Source: Sphingomonas soli NBRC 100801
GTDB lineage: Bacteria > Pseudomonadota > Alphaproteobacteria > Sphingomonadales > Sphingomonadaceae
DNA: 64,000 nucleotides
Reading direction: 5' to 3'
Assembly (NCBI RefSeq): GCF_001591025.1
Contig: NZ_BCTZ01000003.1
Location: 124,001-188,000 of the forward strand
Positions 51,434 to 59,915 of the stretch are shown piece after piece. Both the position numbers and the translations under genes were made by a program. The notes under the pieces are model-generated. The model was not told the DNA's origin. It saw only the letters and a list, made by a program, of their open reading frames with translations, and did not search any database. Each line of letters opens with the position of its first letter. Within the stretch, counting starts at the first letter, position 1.

Positions 51434-52699
51434 ATGGACTTCACGCTGACCGAGCGCGAAACCTATTTCCGCGACCGCGTGAAAACGTTCATCGATAGCC
51501 GCATCCGGCCGCGCGACGCCGATTACCATGCCGAGGCGGCAACGGGCGATCGCTGGAAGGTCAATCGCGTTCTCGAGGAGGTGAAGGCCGAGGCCAAGGC
51601 TGCGGGCCTGTGGAACTTCTTCATGCCGCCGCATTCCGGGCAGGCTCATGTCGATGACAGTTTCGAGTTTCGGGGCACCCAGCTCACCAACCTCGAATAT
51701 GCGCTGTGCGCGGAGGAAATGGGCCGCATCGGCTGGGCGTCCGAGGTGTTCAATTGCTCGGCCCCCGATACCGGCAATATGGAAGTGTTCCACCGCTACG
51801 GCACGCGCGCGCAGAAGGACCAGTGGCTCAAGCCGCTGATGGAGGGCGAGATCCGCTCGGCCTTCCTGATGACCGAGCCTGCGGTGGCTTCGTCGGATGC
51901 GACCAATATCCAGACCGCGATGGTCCGCGACGGCGATCATTATGTCATCAACGGCCGCAAATGGTGGTCCTCGGGCGTGGGCGATCCGCGCTGCAAGGTC
52001 GCGATCGTGATGGGCAAGACCAATCCGGACGCCGCCAAGCACGCCCAGCAGAGCATGATCCTGGTGCCGATGGACGCCTCCGGCGTGAAGATCGAGCGGA
52101 TGCTTTCGGTTTACGGGTATGATCACGCGCCGCACGGGCATGGCGAAGTGGTGCTCGAAAATGTGCGCGTCCCGGTGGACAGCATATTGTTGGGCGAAGG
52201 GCGTGGTTTCGAGATCGCGCAGGGTCGCCTGGGGCCGGGGCGCATCCATCACTGCATGCGCACCATCGGTGTGGCCGAAGAAGCGATCGAGGCGATGGCA
52301 AAGCGCCTGCTTAGCCGCGTCGCCTTCGGCAAGCGCATCGCCGATCATTCGGTTTGGGAACAGCGCCTCGCCCGCGCGCGCATCGATATCGAGATGACGC
52401 GGCTCCTGTGCCTCAAGGCGGCCGACATGATGGACAAAGCGGGCAACAAGGCGGCCCAGCTAGAAATCGCGATGATCAAGGTGCAGGCTCCCACCATGGC
52501 GCTGCAGATCCTCGACGACGCGATCCAGGCGCATGGCGGCGGTGGGGTCTCCGGCGATTTCCATCTGGCGCACGATTGGGCTGCGATCCGCACGCTGCGC
52601 TTCGCCGATGGTCCGGACGAGGTGCATAACCGGGCGATCGCGCGCAACGAGTTCGGGAAGTGGGGTGCGTGGAAGGCGGAGGTTGCGCCGCGCCACTGA
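51434..52699 (+). CDS. acyl-CoA dehydrogenase, ACAD10/11-like
   Basis: 421 residues. The C-terminal part reads [20 protein letters not shown] then [20 protein letters not shown], the signature of the ACAD10/11 subfamily rather than classic FadE. FAD-binding features include [15 protein letters not shown] and [11 protein letters not shown]. Mammalian ACAD10/11 and Pseudomonas LvaC act on phosphorylated 4-hydroxyacyl-CoA. In the same operon lie an APH-fold kinase and an SDR, matching that pathway. ATG at 51434 has GGAGAG upstream. Confidence 0.88.
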   Translation: MDFTLTERETYFRDRVKTFIDSRIRPRDADYHAEAATGDRWKVNRVLEEVKAEAKAAGLWNFFMPPHSGQAHVDDSFEFRGTQLTNLEYALCAEEMGRIGWASEVFNCSAPDTGNMEVFHRYGTRAQKDQWLKPLMEGEIRSAFLMTEPAVASSDATNIQTAMVRDGDHYVINGRKWWSSGVGDPRCKVAIVMGKTNPDAAKHAQQSMILVPMDASGVKIERMLSVYGYDHAPHGHGEVVLENVRVPVDSILLGEGRGFEIAQGRLGPGRIHHCMRTIGVAEEAIEAMAKRLLSRVAFGKRIADHSVWEQRLARARIDIEMTRLLCLKAADMMDKAGNKAAQLEIAMIKVQAPTMALQILDDAIQAHGGGGVSGDFHLAHDWAAIRTLRFADGPDEVHNRAIARNEFGKWGAWKAEVAPRH

Positions 52700-52700
52700 T

Positions 52701-52783
52701 CGTCACCTCGGCGAAAGCTGGAGTCTCGTATAACAATGCGCCGCCCCGAGTGGCCTAAGATCCCAGCTTTCGCTGGGATGACG
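52701..52783. repeat. REPIN-like inverted REP doublet
   Basis: cgtcacctcggcgaaagctgg and cccagctttcgctgggatgacg are inverted arms, about 35 bases apart. It occupies the whole gap between the ACAD10/11-like and alcohol dehydrogenase genes. Confidence 0.75.
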
Positions 52784-52791
52784 GAGTGGGA

Positions 52792-53877
52792 ATGGAAGCA
52801 GCGATTCTCCGCGAACCCGGAAAGCCCCTCGAAATCACTGAGGTGAAGCTGTCCGCGCCCGGCCCGCGTGAGGTGCTGGTGCGCACGGCGGCGGCGGGCG
52901 TGTGCCGCTCCGATCTCCATTTCGCGGACGGTGCCTGGCCGCATCCGATGCCCACGGTGCTGGGGCATGAGGCGGCGGGCGTGGTCGAGGCGGTGGGCAG
53001 CGACGTGATGCATGTGAAGCCCGGCGATCACGTCATCACCTTCTTCACGGTCTTTTGCGGCACCTGCGAATTCTGTGTGAGCGGCCGTCCGTCCTTGTGC
53101 GTCGATCCGTCCACAAAGCGCGGCAAGCACGCAGAGCCGCGGCTGAGCCTGCCCGATGGCACCCCGGTAAACCAGTTCATCAACCTCTCTGCCTTTGCCG
53201 AGCAGATGCTGATCCACGAAAATGCCTGTGTCGCGATCGACAAGGCGATGCCGCTCGATCGTGCGGCGTTGCTCGGCTGCGCGGTCATCACCGGAGCGGG
53301 CGCGATCTTCCATGACTCCAAGGTCCAGCCGGGCGACACCGTCGCGGTGATCGGCGCGGGGGGCATCGGCCTCTCGGCGATCAACGCCGCGAAGATCGCG
53401 GGCGCGGGGACTATCATCGCGATCGATCCGGTGCCGGAGAAGCGCGCGCTGGCGTTGAAGATGGGCGCGACGCATGCGCTCGACGCCGGCGACGCCGACG
53501 TCGCCAAGCAGGTGCTCAAGCTCACCGGCGGCGGCGCGCATTATGCGATCGAGGCGGTCGGGCGCTCGAACACCGCCGAGCTCGCCTGGAATATCCTGCG
53601 GCGCGGCGGCACCGCGACGATCCTAGGCATGATCGCCCCGGGTAACACGGTGAACATTCCCGGCCATACCTTCCTGAGCGGCAAGAAGCTTCAGGGTTCT
53701 TCGCTGGGCAGCACGCGCTTCCCGATCGACATGCCGCGTCTCGTGAAGATGTATCTCGATGGCCTGCTGGATCTCGATACGATGGTCGCCGAGCGTATCC
53801 GGCTGGAAGACGTCAACGATGCGCTGGAGAAATTGCGCAAGGGAGACACCGCGCGTTCGGTGATCCTGTTCGAATGA
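52792..53877 (+). CDS. zinc-dependent alcohol dehydrogenase (MDR)
   Basis: 361 residues of the zinc MDR family. Catalytic Zn ligands in GVCRSDLHFADG (Cys) and LGHEAAGVVEAVG (His-Glu). The structural Zn lobe has four Cys in FCGTCEFCVSGRPSLC. Rossmann NAD site GAGGIGLSA. Oxidises a primary or secondary alcohol with NAD. Start set at ATG 52792 after GGAGTGGG. Its stop overlaps the next ATG by four bases (ATGA). Confidence 0.9.
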   Translation: MEAAILREPGKPLEITEVKLSAPGPREVLVRTAAAGVCRSDLHFADGAWPHPMPTVLGHEAAGVVEAVGSDVMHVKPGDHVITFFTVFCGTCEFCVSGRPSLCVDPSTKRGKHAEPRLSLPDGTPVNQFINLSAFAEQMLIHENACVAIDKAMPLDRAALLGCAVITGAGAIFHDSKVQPGDTVAVIGAGGIGLSAINAAKIAGAGTIIAIDPVPEKRALALKMGATHALDAGDADVAKQVLKLTGGGAHYAIEAVGRSNTAELAWNILRRGGTATILGMIAPGNTVNIPGHTFLSGKKLQGSSLGSTRFPIDMPRLVKMYLDGLLDLDTMVAERIRLEDVNDALEKLRKGDTARSVILFE

Positions 53878-54887
53878 GCGATCTGGACGAAACCCGGCTG
53901 GGCGAATGGCTTTCGGCGAATGTGAGCGGGTTCGCGGGGCCCTTCACGGTGGAGAAGTTTCCGGGCGGGCAGAGCAACCCGACCTACCGGATCGATGCGG
54001 CGAGCGGTTCCTATGTGCTCCGCCGCAAGCCGTTCGGCCCGATCCTGCCATCCGCCCATGCCGTGGAGCGCGAGCACCAGCTCATCGCGGCCTTGCACCC
54101 GGCGGGGTTCCCGGTCGCCAAGCCCTATGGGCTGTGCGAGGACGGCGCGGTTATCGGCGCGCCTTTTTACATCATGGAGATGGTGGAGGGCCGCACGCTC
54201 TGGGACGGGTCGCTGCCCGGCATGGCCCCCGCCGAACGGACCGCGCATTATAACGCGATCACCGATACGCTCGCGGCGTTGCACTCGATCGATTACGCCG
54301 CGGTCGGGCTTGGCGAATATGGCAGGCCGGGCAATTATTTCGAGCGGCAGGTGGCGCGCTGGTCGAAGCAGTATCGCGCGAGCCAGACCGACGATCTGCC
54401 TGAGGTGGAGGGGCTGATCGAGTGGCTGCCCCGCACCGTGCCCGAGCAGACGCGGACCAGCATCGTCCATGGCGATTTCCGCATCGACAACATGATCTTC
54501 GCCCCTGCGGAGCCGCGCGTGATCGCAGTGCTCGACTGGGAATTGTCGACGCTGGGCGATCCGCTGGCGGACTTCTCCTATTATCTGATGAGCTGGGTGA
54601 CCGAGCCGGAAGGCCGTTCCGGCGTGAAGGGGCTGACCGGTGAAACCGGCATCCCGGCGATCGAGCAGGTGGTGGAGCGTTATTGTGCTGCCACGGGCCG
54701 GGATGGCGTTCCCGATCTCAACTGGTATTTCGCCTATAATCTCTTCCGGCTCACCGGGATCGTCCAGGGAATCAAGAAGCGGATGATCGACGGCAATGCC
54801 TCCTCGGCGCAGGCGGCGGCAACGGTCGAGCGGCTGCCGGATCTCGCCGCGGCGGCGTGGAGTTTCGCAAGGCAGGCAGGGGCGTGA
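53874..54887 (+). CDS. APH-fold small-molecule kinase (ACAD10/11-kinase or LvaA-like)
   Basis: 337 residues with the aminoglycoside-phosphotransferase fold. Brenner motif HGDFRIDN with His199/Asp201, and the metal-binding DWE in VIAVLDWELSTLGDPLADFS. The ADP loop is VEKFPGGQSNPTYRI. The same fold is fused to ACAD10/11 in mammals and is LvaA in Pseudomonas, which phosphorylates 4-hydroxyacyl-CoA. Here it is separate from, but co-transcribed with, an ACAD10/11-like enzyme. Antibiotic inactivation is unlikely from this context. Confidence 0.88.
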   Translation: MSDLDETRLGEWLSANVSGFAGPFTVEKFPGGQSNPTYRIDAASGSYVLRRKPFGPILPSAHAVEREHQLIAALHPAGFPVAKPYGLCEDGAVIGAPFYIMEMVEGRTLWDGSLPGMAPAERTAHYNAITDTLAALHSIDYAAVGLGEYGRPGNYFERQVARWSKQYRASQTDDLPEVEGLIEWLPRTVPEQTRTSIVHGDFRIDNMIFAPAEPRVIAVLDWELSTLGDPLADFSYYLMSWVTEPEGRSGVKGLTGETGIPAIEQVVERYCAATGRDGVPDLNWYFAYNLFRLTGIVQGIKKRMIDGNASSAQAAATVERLPDLAAAAWSFARQAGA

Positions 54888-54898
54888 ACGCATGTGGA

Positions 54899-54990
54899 CC
54901 CTCACCCTTCCGGCGCTTCGCGCCTCCCTCCCTCTCCCAATGGGAGAGGGAAGGGGCCCGCGAGGCGCAGCCGAGTGGGAAGGGTGAGGG
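54899..54990. repeat. inverted repeat of a second family
   Basis: ccctcacccttcc and ggaagggtgaggg are inverted arms; an inner hairpin is ccctctccc/gggagaggg. It differs from the REPIN-like doublets in sequence. It occurs once in the window, between the kinase and SDR genes. Confidence 0.6.
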
Positions 54991-55008
54991 TGAGGATGGA
55001 GGCAACAC

Positions 55009-55794
55009 ATGAGGCTTAAAGGCAGAACCGCCATCATCACCGGCGCAGGATCGGGCATCGGCCGGGCCACCACCCGCCTGTTCGCCGCTGAGGGCGCGAG
55101 CGTGGTCGCCGCCGATCTGAGCGAAGCAGTCCATGACACGGTCGCGGGGCTCGACAAGGCGATCGCCGTCCGGATGGACGCGGGTTCCGAGCCCGATGTC
55201 GAGGCCCTGGTCGCCACCGCCTGTGAGCGCTTCGGCGGGCTGGACATCTTCTATGCCAATGCCGGGATCTCCGGGGGAGGGGACGGCATCTTCGATTCCT
55301 CGGTTGAGCTGTGGACCGAAGTGCTGCGGGTGAACTTGATCGGCCCGGCGCTGGCGATCAAGCATGCCGGCCCGAAGATCGTGGAGCGTGGCGGCGGCGC
55401 GATCCTGTGCACCGCGAGCGTAGCGGGGCTGCGTTCGGGCGCGGGCGGCCCGGCCTATTCCGCGAGCAAGGCCGGCGTCATCAATCTGGTCCAGACCGCC
55501 GCGCAGCAGCTTTCCACCTCAGGCGTCCGCGTCAACGCGATCTGCCCCGGGCTGATCGAGACCGGCATGACCCAGCGTGCCTTCGATTATGCGCGAGAGG
55601 CGGGCAAGCAGGACAAGCTCGGCCAGCTCAATCCGCTGCGGCGCGCGGGCGCGCCGGAGGAAATCGCGCGGGTGGCGCTGTTCCTGGCCAGCGACGAAGC
55701 CAGCTATGTCAACGGCCAGTCCTGGGTAGTTGATGGCGGGCTCTCCACAAGCCATCCTGTAACCCGGCAGTTGTTCGGCAAAACGTCGTTCTGA
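55009..55794 (+). CDS. short-chain dehydrogenase/reductase
   Basis: 261 residues, classical [13 protein letters not shown] cofactor loop, [10 protein letters not shown], catalytic Ser in [11 protein letters not shown] and YSASK. Ends [17 protein letters not shown]. Likely a hydroxyacyl-CoA dehydrogenase (LvaD-like) by operon position, but the substrate is not fixed by sequence. It follows the kinase gene with 121 bases holding an inverted repeat. Confidence 0.85.
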   Translation: MRLKGRTAIITGAGSGIGRATTRLFAAEGASVVAADLSEAVHDTVAGLDKAIAVRMDAGSEPDVEALVATACERFGGLDIFYANAGISGGGDGIFDSSVELWTEVLRVNLIGPALAIKHAGPKIVERGGGAILCTASVAGLRSGAGGPAYSASKAGVINLVQTAAQQLSTSGVRVNAICPGLIETGMTQRAFDYAREAGKQDKLGQLNPLRRAGAPEEIARVALFLASDEASYVNGQSWVVDGGLSTSHPVTRQLFGKTSF

Positions 55795-55859
55795 TCGCTG
55801 CGATTCGACGGGCGCAGCCTGTCTCCCGCACGATCCTGCCCGTTGAGGGAGGGTTTTTG

Positions 55860-56570
55860 ATGCGTTCGATTACCAAGCTGTTGGTCACCGCCACCGCGCT
55901 GGCCAGCGCGACATCCGCATGGTCGCAGGAAGTTGTTGTCACCGCCAGTCGGCAGGGCTCTTACCTCAATGCCGAACGGAATGCGCCCAGCGAGCGCCCG
56001 ATCATCAACCTGAAGCGCACCGCCGATTTCGCTGTGTTGCCCGCCCAGATCCTGGGCGACACGCGCGAGGAAGCTAAGCGGCACGAGGAAATCTACGCCA
56101 TGTTGCGCAGCGCGATCGAACTCGCGCCAAAATTCGGCGTCGAGCTTTCAACCGGCGACTATCTGGTCGAGGCGCTGACCCTTGCCAATTACAAGAATCT
56201 CACCTTGTCGGGTGGCGGACGAAGCGACACCAATGCTGCGCGGTTTCTGGTGAAGACCCGGCTGGCCGATGGTGTGGATTCCAAGACGGCGCTCGAACGC
56301 ATCACGAAGTTCATCAAGGCCGTGCCCGCTATCGGCCGCGCGGAGCTTAACGCCACTTCGGGCCTTACGCTCTCCGTGGTGAGCCCGGATCAGTACCGCA
56401 CTGCGATCATCGATCTGATCCTTGCCGACGCCAAGGCTACCGTCGCGAAGTTCGGTACGGATTATGGCGTGCAGGTAACCGGGCTGGATCGTCCCGTCGA
56501 ATGGGCGCGCGCGAGCCTGACCGAAGTGTTCCTGTATCTGCCCGCTGCTTATACGGTCGTGCCGAAATAA
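55860..56570 (+). CDS. exported SIMPL (YggE-like) domain protein with TonB-box-like start
   Basis: 236 residues. Signal peptide (RSITKLLVTATALASATSAW), then a mature N terminus EVVVTASRQGSYLNAER that looks like a TonB box. The rest matches the SIMPL/DUF541 pattern: IELAPKFGVELSTGDY, LTLSVVSPDQYRTAIIDLIL, and ADAKATVAKFGTDYGVQV. SIMPL proteins are periplasmic and poorly understood. It has no barrel, so a receptor role is excluded. GAGGGAGGG precedes the ATG. Confidence 0.65.
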   Translation: MRSITKLLVTATALASATSAWSQEVVVTASRQGSYLNAERNAPSERPIINLKRTADFAVLPAQILGDTREEAKRHEEIYAMLRSAIELAPKFGVELSTGDYLVEALTLANYKNLTLSGGGRSDTNAARFLVKTRLADGVDSKTALERITKFIKAVPAIGRAELNATSGLTLSVVSPDQYRTAIIDLILADAKATVAKFGTDYGVQVTGLDRPVEWARASLTEVFLYLPAAYTVVPK

Positions 56571-56584
56571 GCGGCGGCCGGGGG

Positions 56585-57463
56585 CTAATCCCGCACCCGG
56601 ATCAACCCCTCCTGCGCGCAGCTGGCGACCAGCCGGCCGTCCTGCGTGTAGATTCGACCGCGATTGAAGCCGCGCGAATGGCCGCTCCACGGGCTGTCGG
56701 TGGTGTAGAGGAGCCAGTCGTCGAAGCGGAACGGCTCGTGAAACCACACCGCATGGTCTAGGCTGGCGGTCTGCACGCCGCCCATCCACGAAACGCCGTG
56801 CGGCAGCATGCAGGTGCCGAGCAGGGTCATGTCGCTGGCATAAGCAAGCATCGCGCGGTGCAGCGCGGGCTCGTCGGGGAGGGGGGCGATGACCCGGAAC
56901 CAGCTGTGCTGGATCGCCGGATCGGTCTTTTCCGGGCGGAACCAGTTGCGCGGGGCGACCGGGCGGATCTCGATCGGGCGGGCGCGCAGGAAGAAGCGGC
57001 GGAGCTTTTCGGGCACCTGATCCTCGATCTCCTTGCGCAGGTCGCGCTCGGAGCGGAGGTCTTCGGGCGCTGGCACATCGGGCATCGGCTGCTGATGGTG
57101 CAGCCCCTCGGCCGGCAGCTGGAAGCTCGCGGTCATGTTGAGGATCGGCTGGCCCTTCTGCATCGCGATGACGCGTCGATTGGCGAAGCTGCGCCCGTCG
57201 AAATCGCGGACCACGCGGTAGATGATCGGGAAATCCTCATCCCCCGGCCGCATGAAATAGGCGTGGAGCGAGTGCGCCGCCTTGTCATCCTCGATCGAGC
57301 GCTGCGCCGCCTGCAGCGCCTGCGCGATCACCTGTCCACCAAACACGCGCCCGACCCCGCCGGGCTGGCGCGGGCCGCGATAGAGATCGGTGTCGATCTG
57401 CTCGATATCGAGCAGGGTGAAGAGCTGCTCCACCAGCTCCAAGGGCGACAATTCCGGGCGCAT
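56585..57463 (-). CDS. tesB: acyl-CoA thioesterase II
   Basis: 292 residues, double hotdog, full TesB length. Conserved GPRQPGGVGRVFGGQVIAQA and HSLHAYFMRPGD in the N-terminal domain; LYTTDSPWSGHSRGFNRGRI, then TQDGRLVASCAQEGLIRV at the end. Hydrolyses medium- and long-chain acyl-CoA. Its ATG overlaps the stop of the ACAD gene by one base (TGATG), so it is coupled to that gene and probably drains its product pool. Confidence 0.92.
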   Translation of the reverse strand: MRPELSPLELVEQLFTLLDIEQIDTDLYRGPRQPGGVGRVFGGQVIAQALQAAQRSIEDDKAAHSLHAYFMRPGDEDFPIIYRVVRDFDGRSFANRRVIAMQKGQPILNMTASFQLPAEGLHHQQPMPDVPAPEDLRSERDLRKEIEDQVPEKLRRFFLRARPIEIRPVAPRNWFRPEKTDPAIQHSWFRVIAPLPDEPALHRAMLAYASDMTLLGTCMLPHGVSWMGGVQTASLDHAVWFHEPFRFDDWLLYTTDSPWSGHSRGFNRGRIYTQDGRLVASCAQEGLIRVRD

Positions 57464-58569
57464 CAATATCCCGCCGCCCGCGCCAGCGCGTCCGCATGGA
57501 AATTGCTGTCGCCGAACATCTCGGCAAGGACGCGCGCGCGCTTCATGTAGAAGCCGATATCATATTCGTCGGTCATGCCTATGCCGCCATGCATCTGCAC
57601 GCCTTCCTGCACCGCCAGCGTGGTGGCGAGCCCGGTCATCGCCTTGGCCACGGCCACTGCCTCGCGGGCGTCCTCGCCGCTGTCGAGCAATTGCGCTGCC
57701 TTGAGCACGGCCCCCCGCGCCACTTCCATCTCGCTATAGAGATGCGCCGCGCGGTGCTGCAGCGCCTGGAAGCTGCCGATCAGCACGCCGAACTGCTTGC
57801 GTTCCTTGAGGTAGCTCACCGTCATGTCGGCCGCGCCGCCGCCCACGCCCAGCAATTCCGCCGACGCTCCGGTGCGCCCCGCAGCCAGCAGACGGCCAAG
57901 CGGGCCGTCGCCCGCATCCACGTCCCCGATCACCGCATCGGCGTCCACCTCGACCCCGTCGAACCGGATGCGCGCGGAAAGCGAGGCATCGGCCAGCCGC
58001 TCGGGGGCTGCCGAGAGGCCCTTTGCATCATTGGGAACGGCGAACAGCGTCGTGCCACCGCCGGTCTTCGCGGCGACCAGGATCAGATCGGCGACATGGC
58101 CATGCGCGACGAAGGTCTTGGCGCCGGTCAGGCGAAAGCCGTTGCCCGCGCGCTCGGCCTGCATCTCGATCCGGCCATTATGCTTCGGGCCCTCGTCGAT
58201 CGCCAGCGCGGCGACGGTCTCGCCTGCCAGGATGCCGGGGAACCAGCGCGCGGCATGCGCGGTGCCCTTTAGCGCCTCGACCGCCGCGACGGCGGTGCTG
58301 AGAAACGGGGAGGGGGACAGGTTCCGCCCGATTTCCTCCAGCACCACCCCCGCTTCGACATGGCCCAGGCCCAGCCCGCCATCGCTCTCCGGGATCAGGA
58401 TGCCGGTGAGCCCCATTCCGGCAAACTGTTTCCACAGATCGCGGCTGAATCCAGTCGAGTCCTTGGCGTCGCGCAGCGCGCGCATATGGCTGACCGGGGC
58501 GTGCTCGGCGACGAACTCCTTCGCGGTATCGCGGAGCATCGCCTGTTCGTCGTTCAGATAGAGAGGCAT
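57463..58569 (-). CDS. acyl-CoA dehydrogenase, short subunit
   Basis: 368 residues. Start LNDEQAMLRDTAKEFVAEHA, middle domain with FRLTGAKTFVAHGHVADLIL, C-terminal QEGVQMHGGIGMTDEYDIGF. Organised like the short ACAD near 46 kb and paired with a longer ACAD upstream on the same strand (58667-59818), suggesting a second heteromeric dehydrogenase. A REPIN-like element separates the pair. Confidence 0.9.
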   Translation of the reverse strand: MPLYLNDEQAMLRDTAKEFVAEHAPVSHMRALRDAKDSTGFSRDLWKQFAGMGLTGILIPESDGGLGLGHVEAGVVLEEIGRNLSPSPFLSTAVAAVEALKGTAHAARWFPGILAGETVAALAIDEGPKHNGRIEMQAERAGNGFRLTGAKTFVAHGHVADLILVAAKTGGGTTLFAVPNDAKGLSAAPERLADASLSARIRFDGVEVDADAVIGDVDAGDGPLGRLLAAGRTGASAELLGVGGGAADMTVSYLKERKQFGVLIGSFQALQHRAAHLYSEMEVARGAVLKAAQLLDSGEDAREAVAVAKAMTGLATTLAVQEGVQMHGGIGMTDEYDIGFYMKRARVLAEMFGDSNFHADALARAAGY

Positions 58570-58580
58570 TCTTCTTCCTT

Positions 58581-58659
58581 CGTCATCCCAGCGAAGCTGG
58601 GATCTCTCGCCTCAGGCGCGCGCTCGCGGCCTGAGACCCCAGCCTTCGCTGGGGTGACG
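58581..58659. repeat. REPIN-like inverted REP doublet
   Basis: cgtcatcccagcgaagctggga and ccccagccttcgctggggtgacg are inverted arms about 35 bases apart, in the gap between two ACAD genes. Confidence 0.78.
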
Positions 58660-58666
58660 GTGTGGG

Positions 58667-59818
58667 TTACGAGGGCAGGTCCAGAATCCGCTTGGCGATG
58701 ATGTTGAGCTGGATCTCGCTGGTCCCGCCCTCGATCGAATTGGCCTTTGTGCGCAGCCATGCGCGGGGTGCGGCGCCGCCGTTCGATGCCTCGCTTTCCC
58801 ATTCCAGCGCGTCGCTGCCGCCCGCCGCCATCAGCAATTCGTGGCGAGTCTTGTTCAGCTCGGTGCCGTAATATTTCATCATCGAAGGCTGCGCCGGATG
58901 CGCCTTGCCGGCCTTCAATTCATCGATGAAGCGCTCGGACATGGCGGCGAATGCGCGCGAGCGCACGTCGAACAGGGCGATCTGCCCCCGAAGGATCGGG
59001 TCGACGCCCTTGCGCGCCGCCTCGATCAGCTGATCGGTACCTGCGCCGAGCCCCATGCCGGAGATCATCTCGCGCTCATGGCCGAGCAGATATTTGGCGA
59101 CGTCCCAGCCCTTATTCTCGTCATGCACGCGATTGGCCTTGGGCACCTTCACATTGTCGAAAAAGGTCTCGCAGAAAGGCGAATAGCCGCTGATCAGCAG
59201 GATCGGCTTGGTAGAGACACCTTCGCTCGCCATGTCGAACAGCAGGAAGCTGATGCCGCCCTGCTTGGTCGTCTTGTCGGTCCGCACCAGGCAGAAGATC
59301 CAGTCGGCCTTGTCGGCGTAGCTGGTCCAGACCTTCTGCCCGTTGACGATATAATGATCGCCTGCATCCTCGGCCGAGGTGGCGAGGCCCGCCAGATCGG
59401 ATCCCGCGTTCGGCTCCGAATAGCCTTGGCACCAGCGGATCTCGCCGCGCGCGATCTTGGGCAGATGTTCGAGCTTCTGTTCCTCGGTGCCGTATTTCAG
59501 CAGCGCAGGGCCGAGCATCGAGATGCCGAAGCTGTTCAGCGGATTGCGCGCGTTGATGCGCTTCAATTCCTCGCGCAGGATCTTGGTCTCCGCCGGAGAG
59601 AGCCCGCCGCCGCCATACTCCTTCGGCCAGTCCGGCACCGTCCAGCCGCGTGCGCCCATCCGGTCCATCCAGACCTTCTGGTCGGGATGCGCATATTCGG
59701 GATTGCGCCCGCCCCAGGTCGCGTCCTTCTCGCCGCGCATCGGCTTGCGCATCTCGGGCGGACAGTTCTCCTCGAGCCAGGCCCGGGTTTCTGCGCGGAA
59801 TTGTTCGAGGTCAGACAT
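58667..59818 (-). CDS. acyl-CoA dehydrogenase, long subunit
   Basis: 383 residues. ARGWTVPDWPKEYGGGGLSP, FAD motif QGYSEPNAGSDLAGL, VNGQKVWTSYADKAD, and the end IEGGTSEIQLNIIAKRILDL. Same architecture as the long ACAD near 44 kb. It starts at ATG 59818 after GGAGAGAG. It lies between two REPIN-like doublets in the fadB-ACAD-ACAD-tesB block. Confidence 0.9.
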   Translation of the reverse strand: MSDLEQFRAETRAWLEENCPPEMRKPMRGEKDATWGGRNPEYAHPDQKVWMDRMGARGWTVPDWPKEYGGGGLSPAETKILREELKRINARNPLNSFGISMLGPALLKYGTEEQKLEHLPKIARGEIRWCQGYSEPNAGSDLAGLATSAEDAGDHYIVNGQKVWTSYADKADWIFCLVRTDKTTKQGGISFLLFDMASEGVSTKPILLISGYSPFCETFFDNVKVPKANRVHDENKGWDVAKYLLGHEREMISGMGLGAGTDQLIEAARKGVDPILRGQIALFDVRSRAFAAMSERFIDELKAGKAHPAQPSMMKYYGTELNKTRHELLMAAGGSDALEWESEASNGGAAPRAWLRTKANSIEGGTSEIQLNIIAKRILDLPS

Positions 59819-59831
59819 CACTCTCTCCACT

Positions 59832-59911
59832 CGTCACCCCAGCGAAAGCTGGGATCTCAAGCCGCAGGGACGTCCTCGCGGCACGAGGCCCCAGCTTTCG
59901 CTGGGGCGACG
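59832..59911. repeat. REPIN-like inverted REP doublet
   Basis: cgtcaccccagcgaaagctggga and cccagctttcgctggggcgacg are inverted arms about 35 bases apart. It occupies the gap between the fadB-like and ACAD genes. Confidence 0.8.
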
Positions 59912-59915
59912 GCAA

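Noticed and set aside
53874..54887. Aminoglycoside resistance phosphotransferase
   Set aside because: The APH fold is shared with metabolic kinases and the operon is acyl-CoA catabolic, so the resistance reading is not supported.
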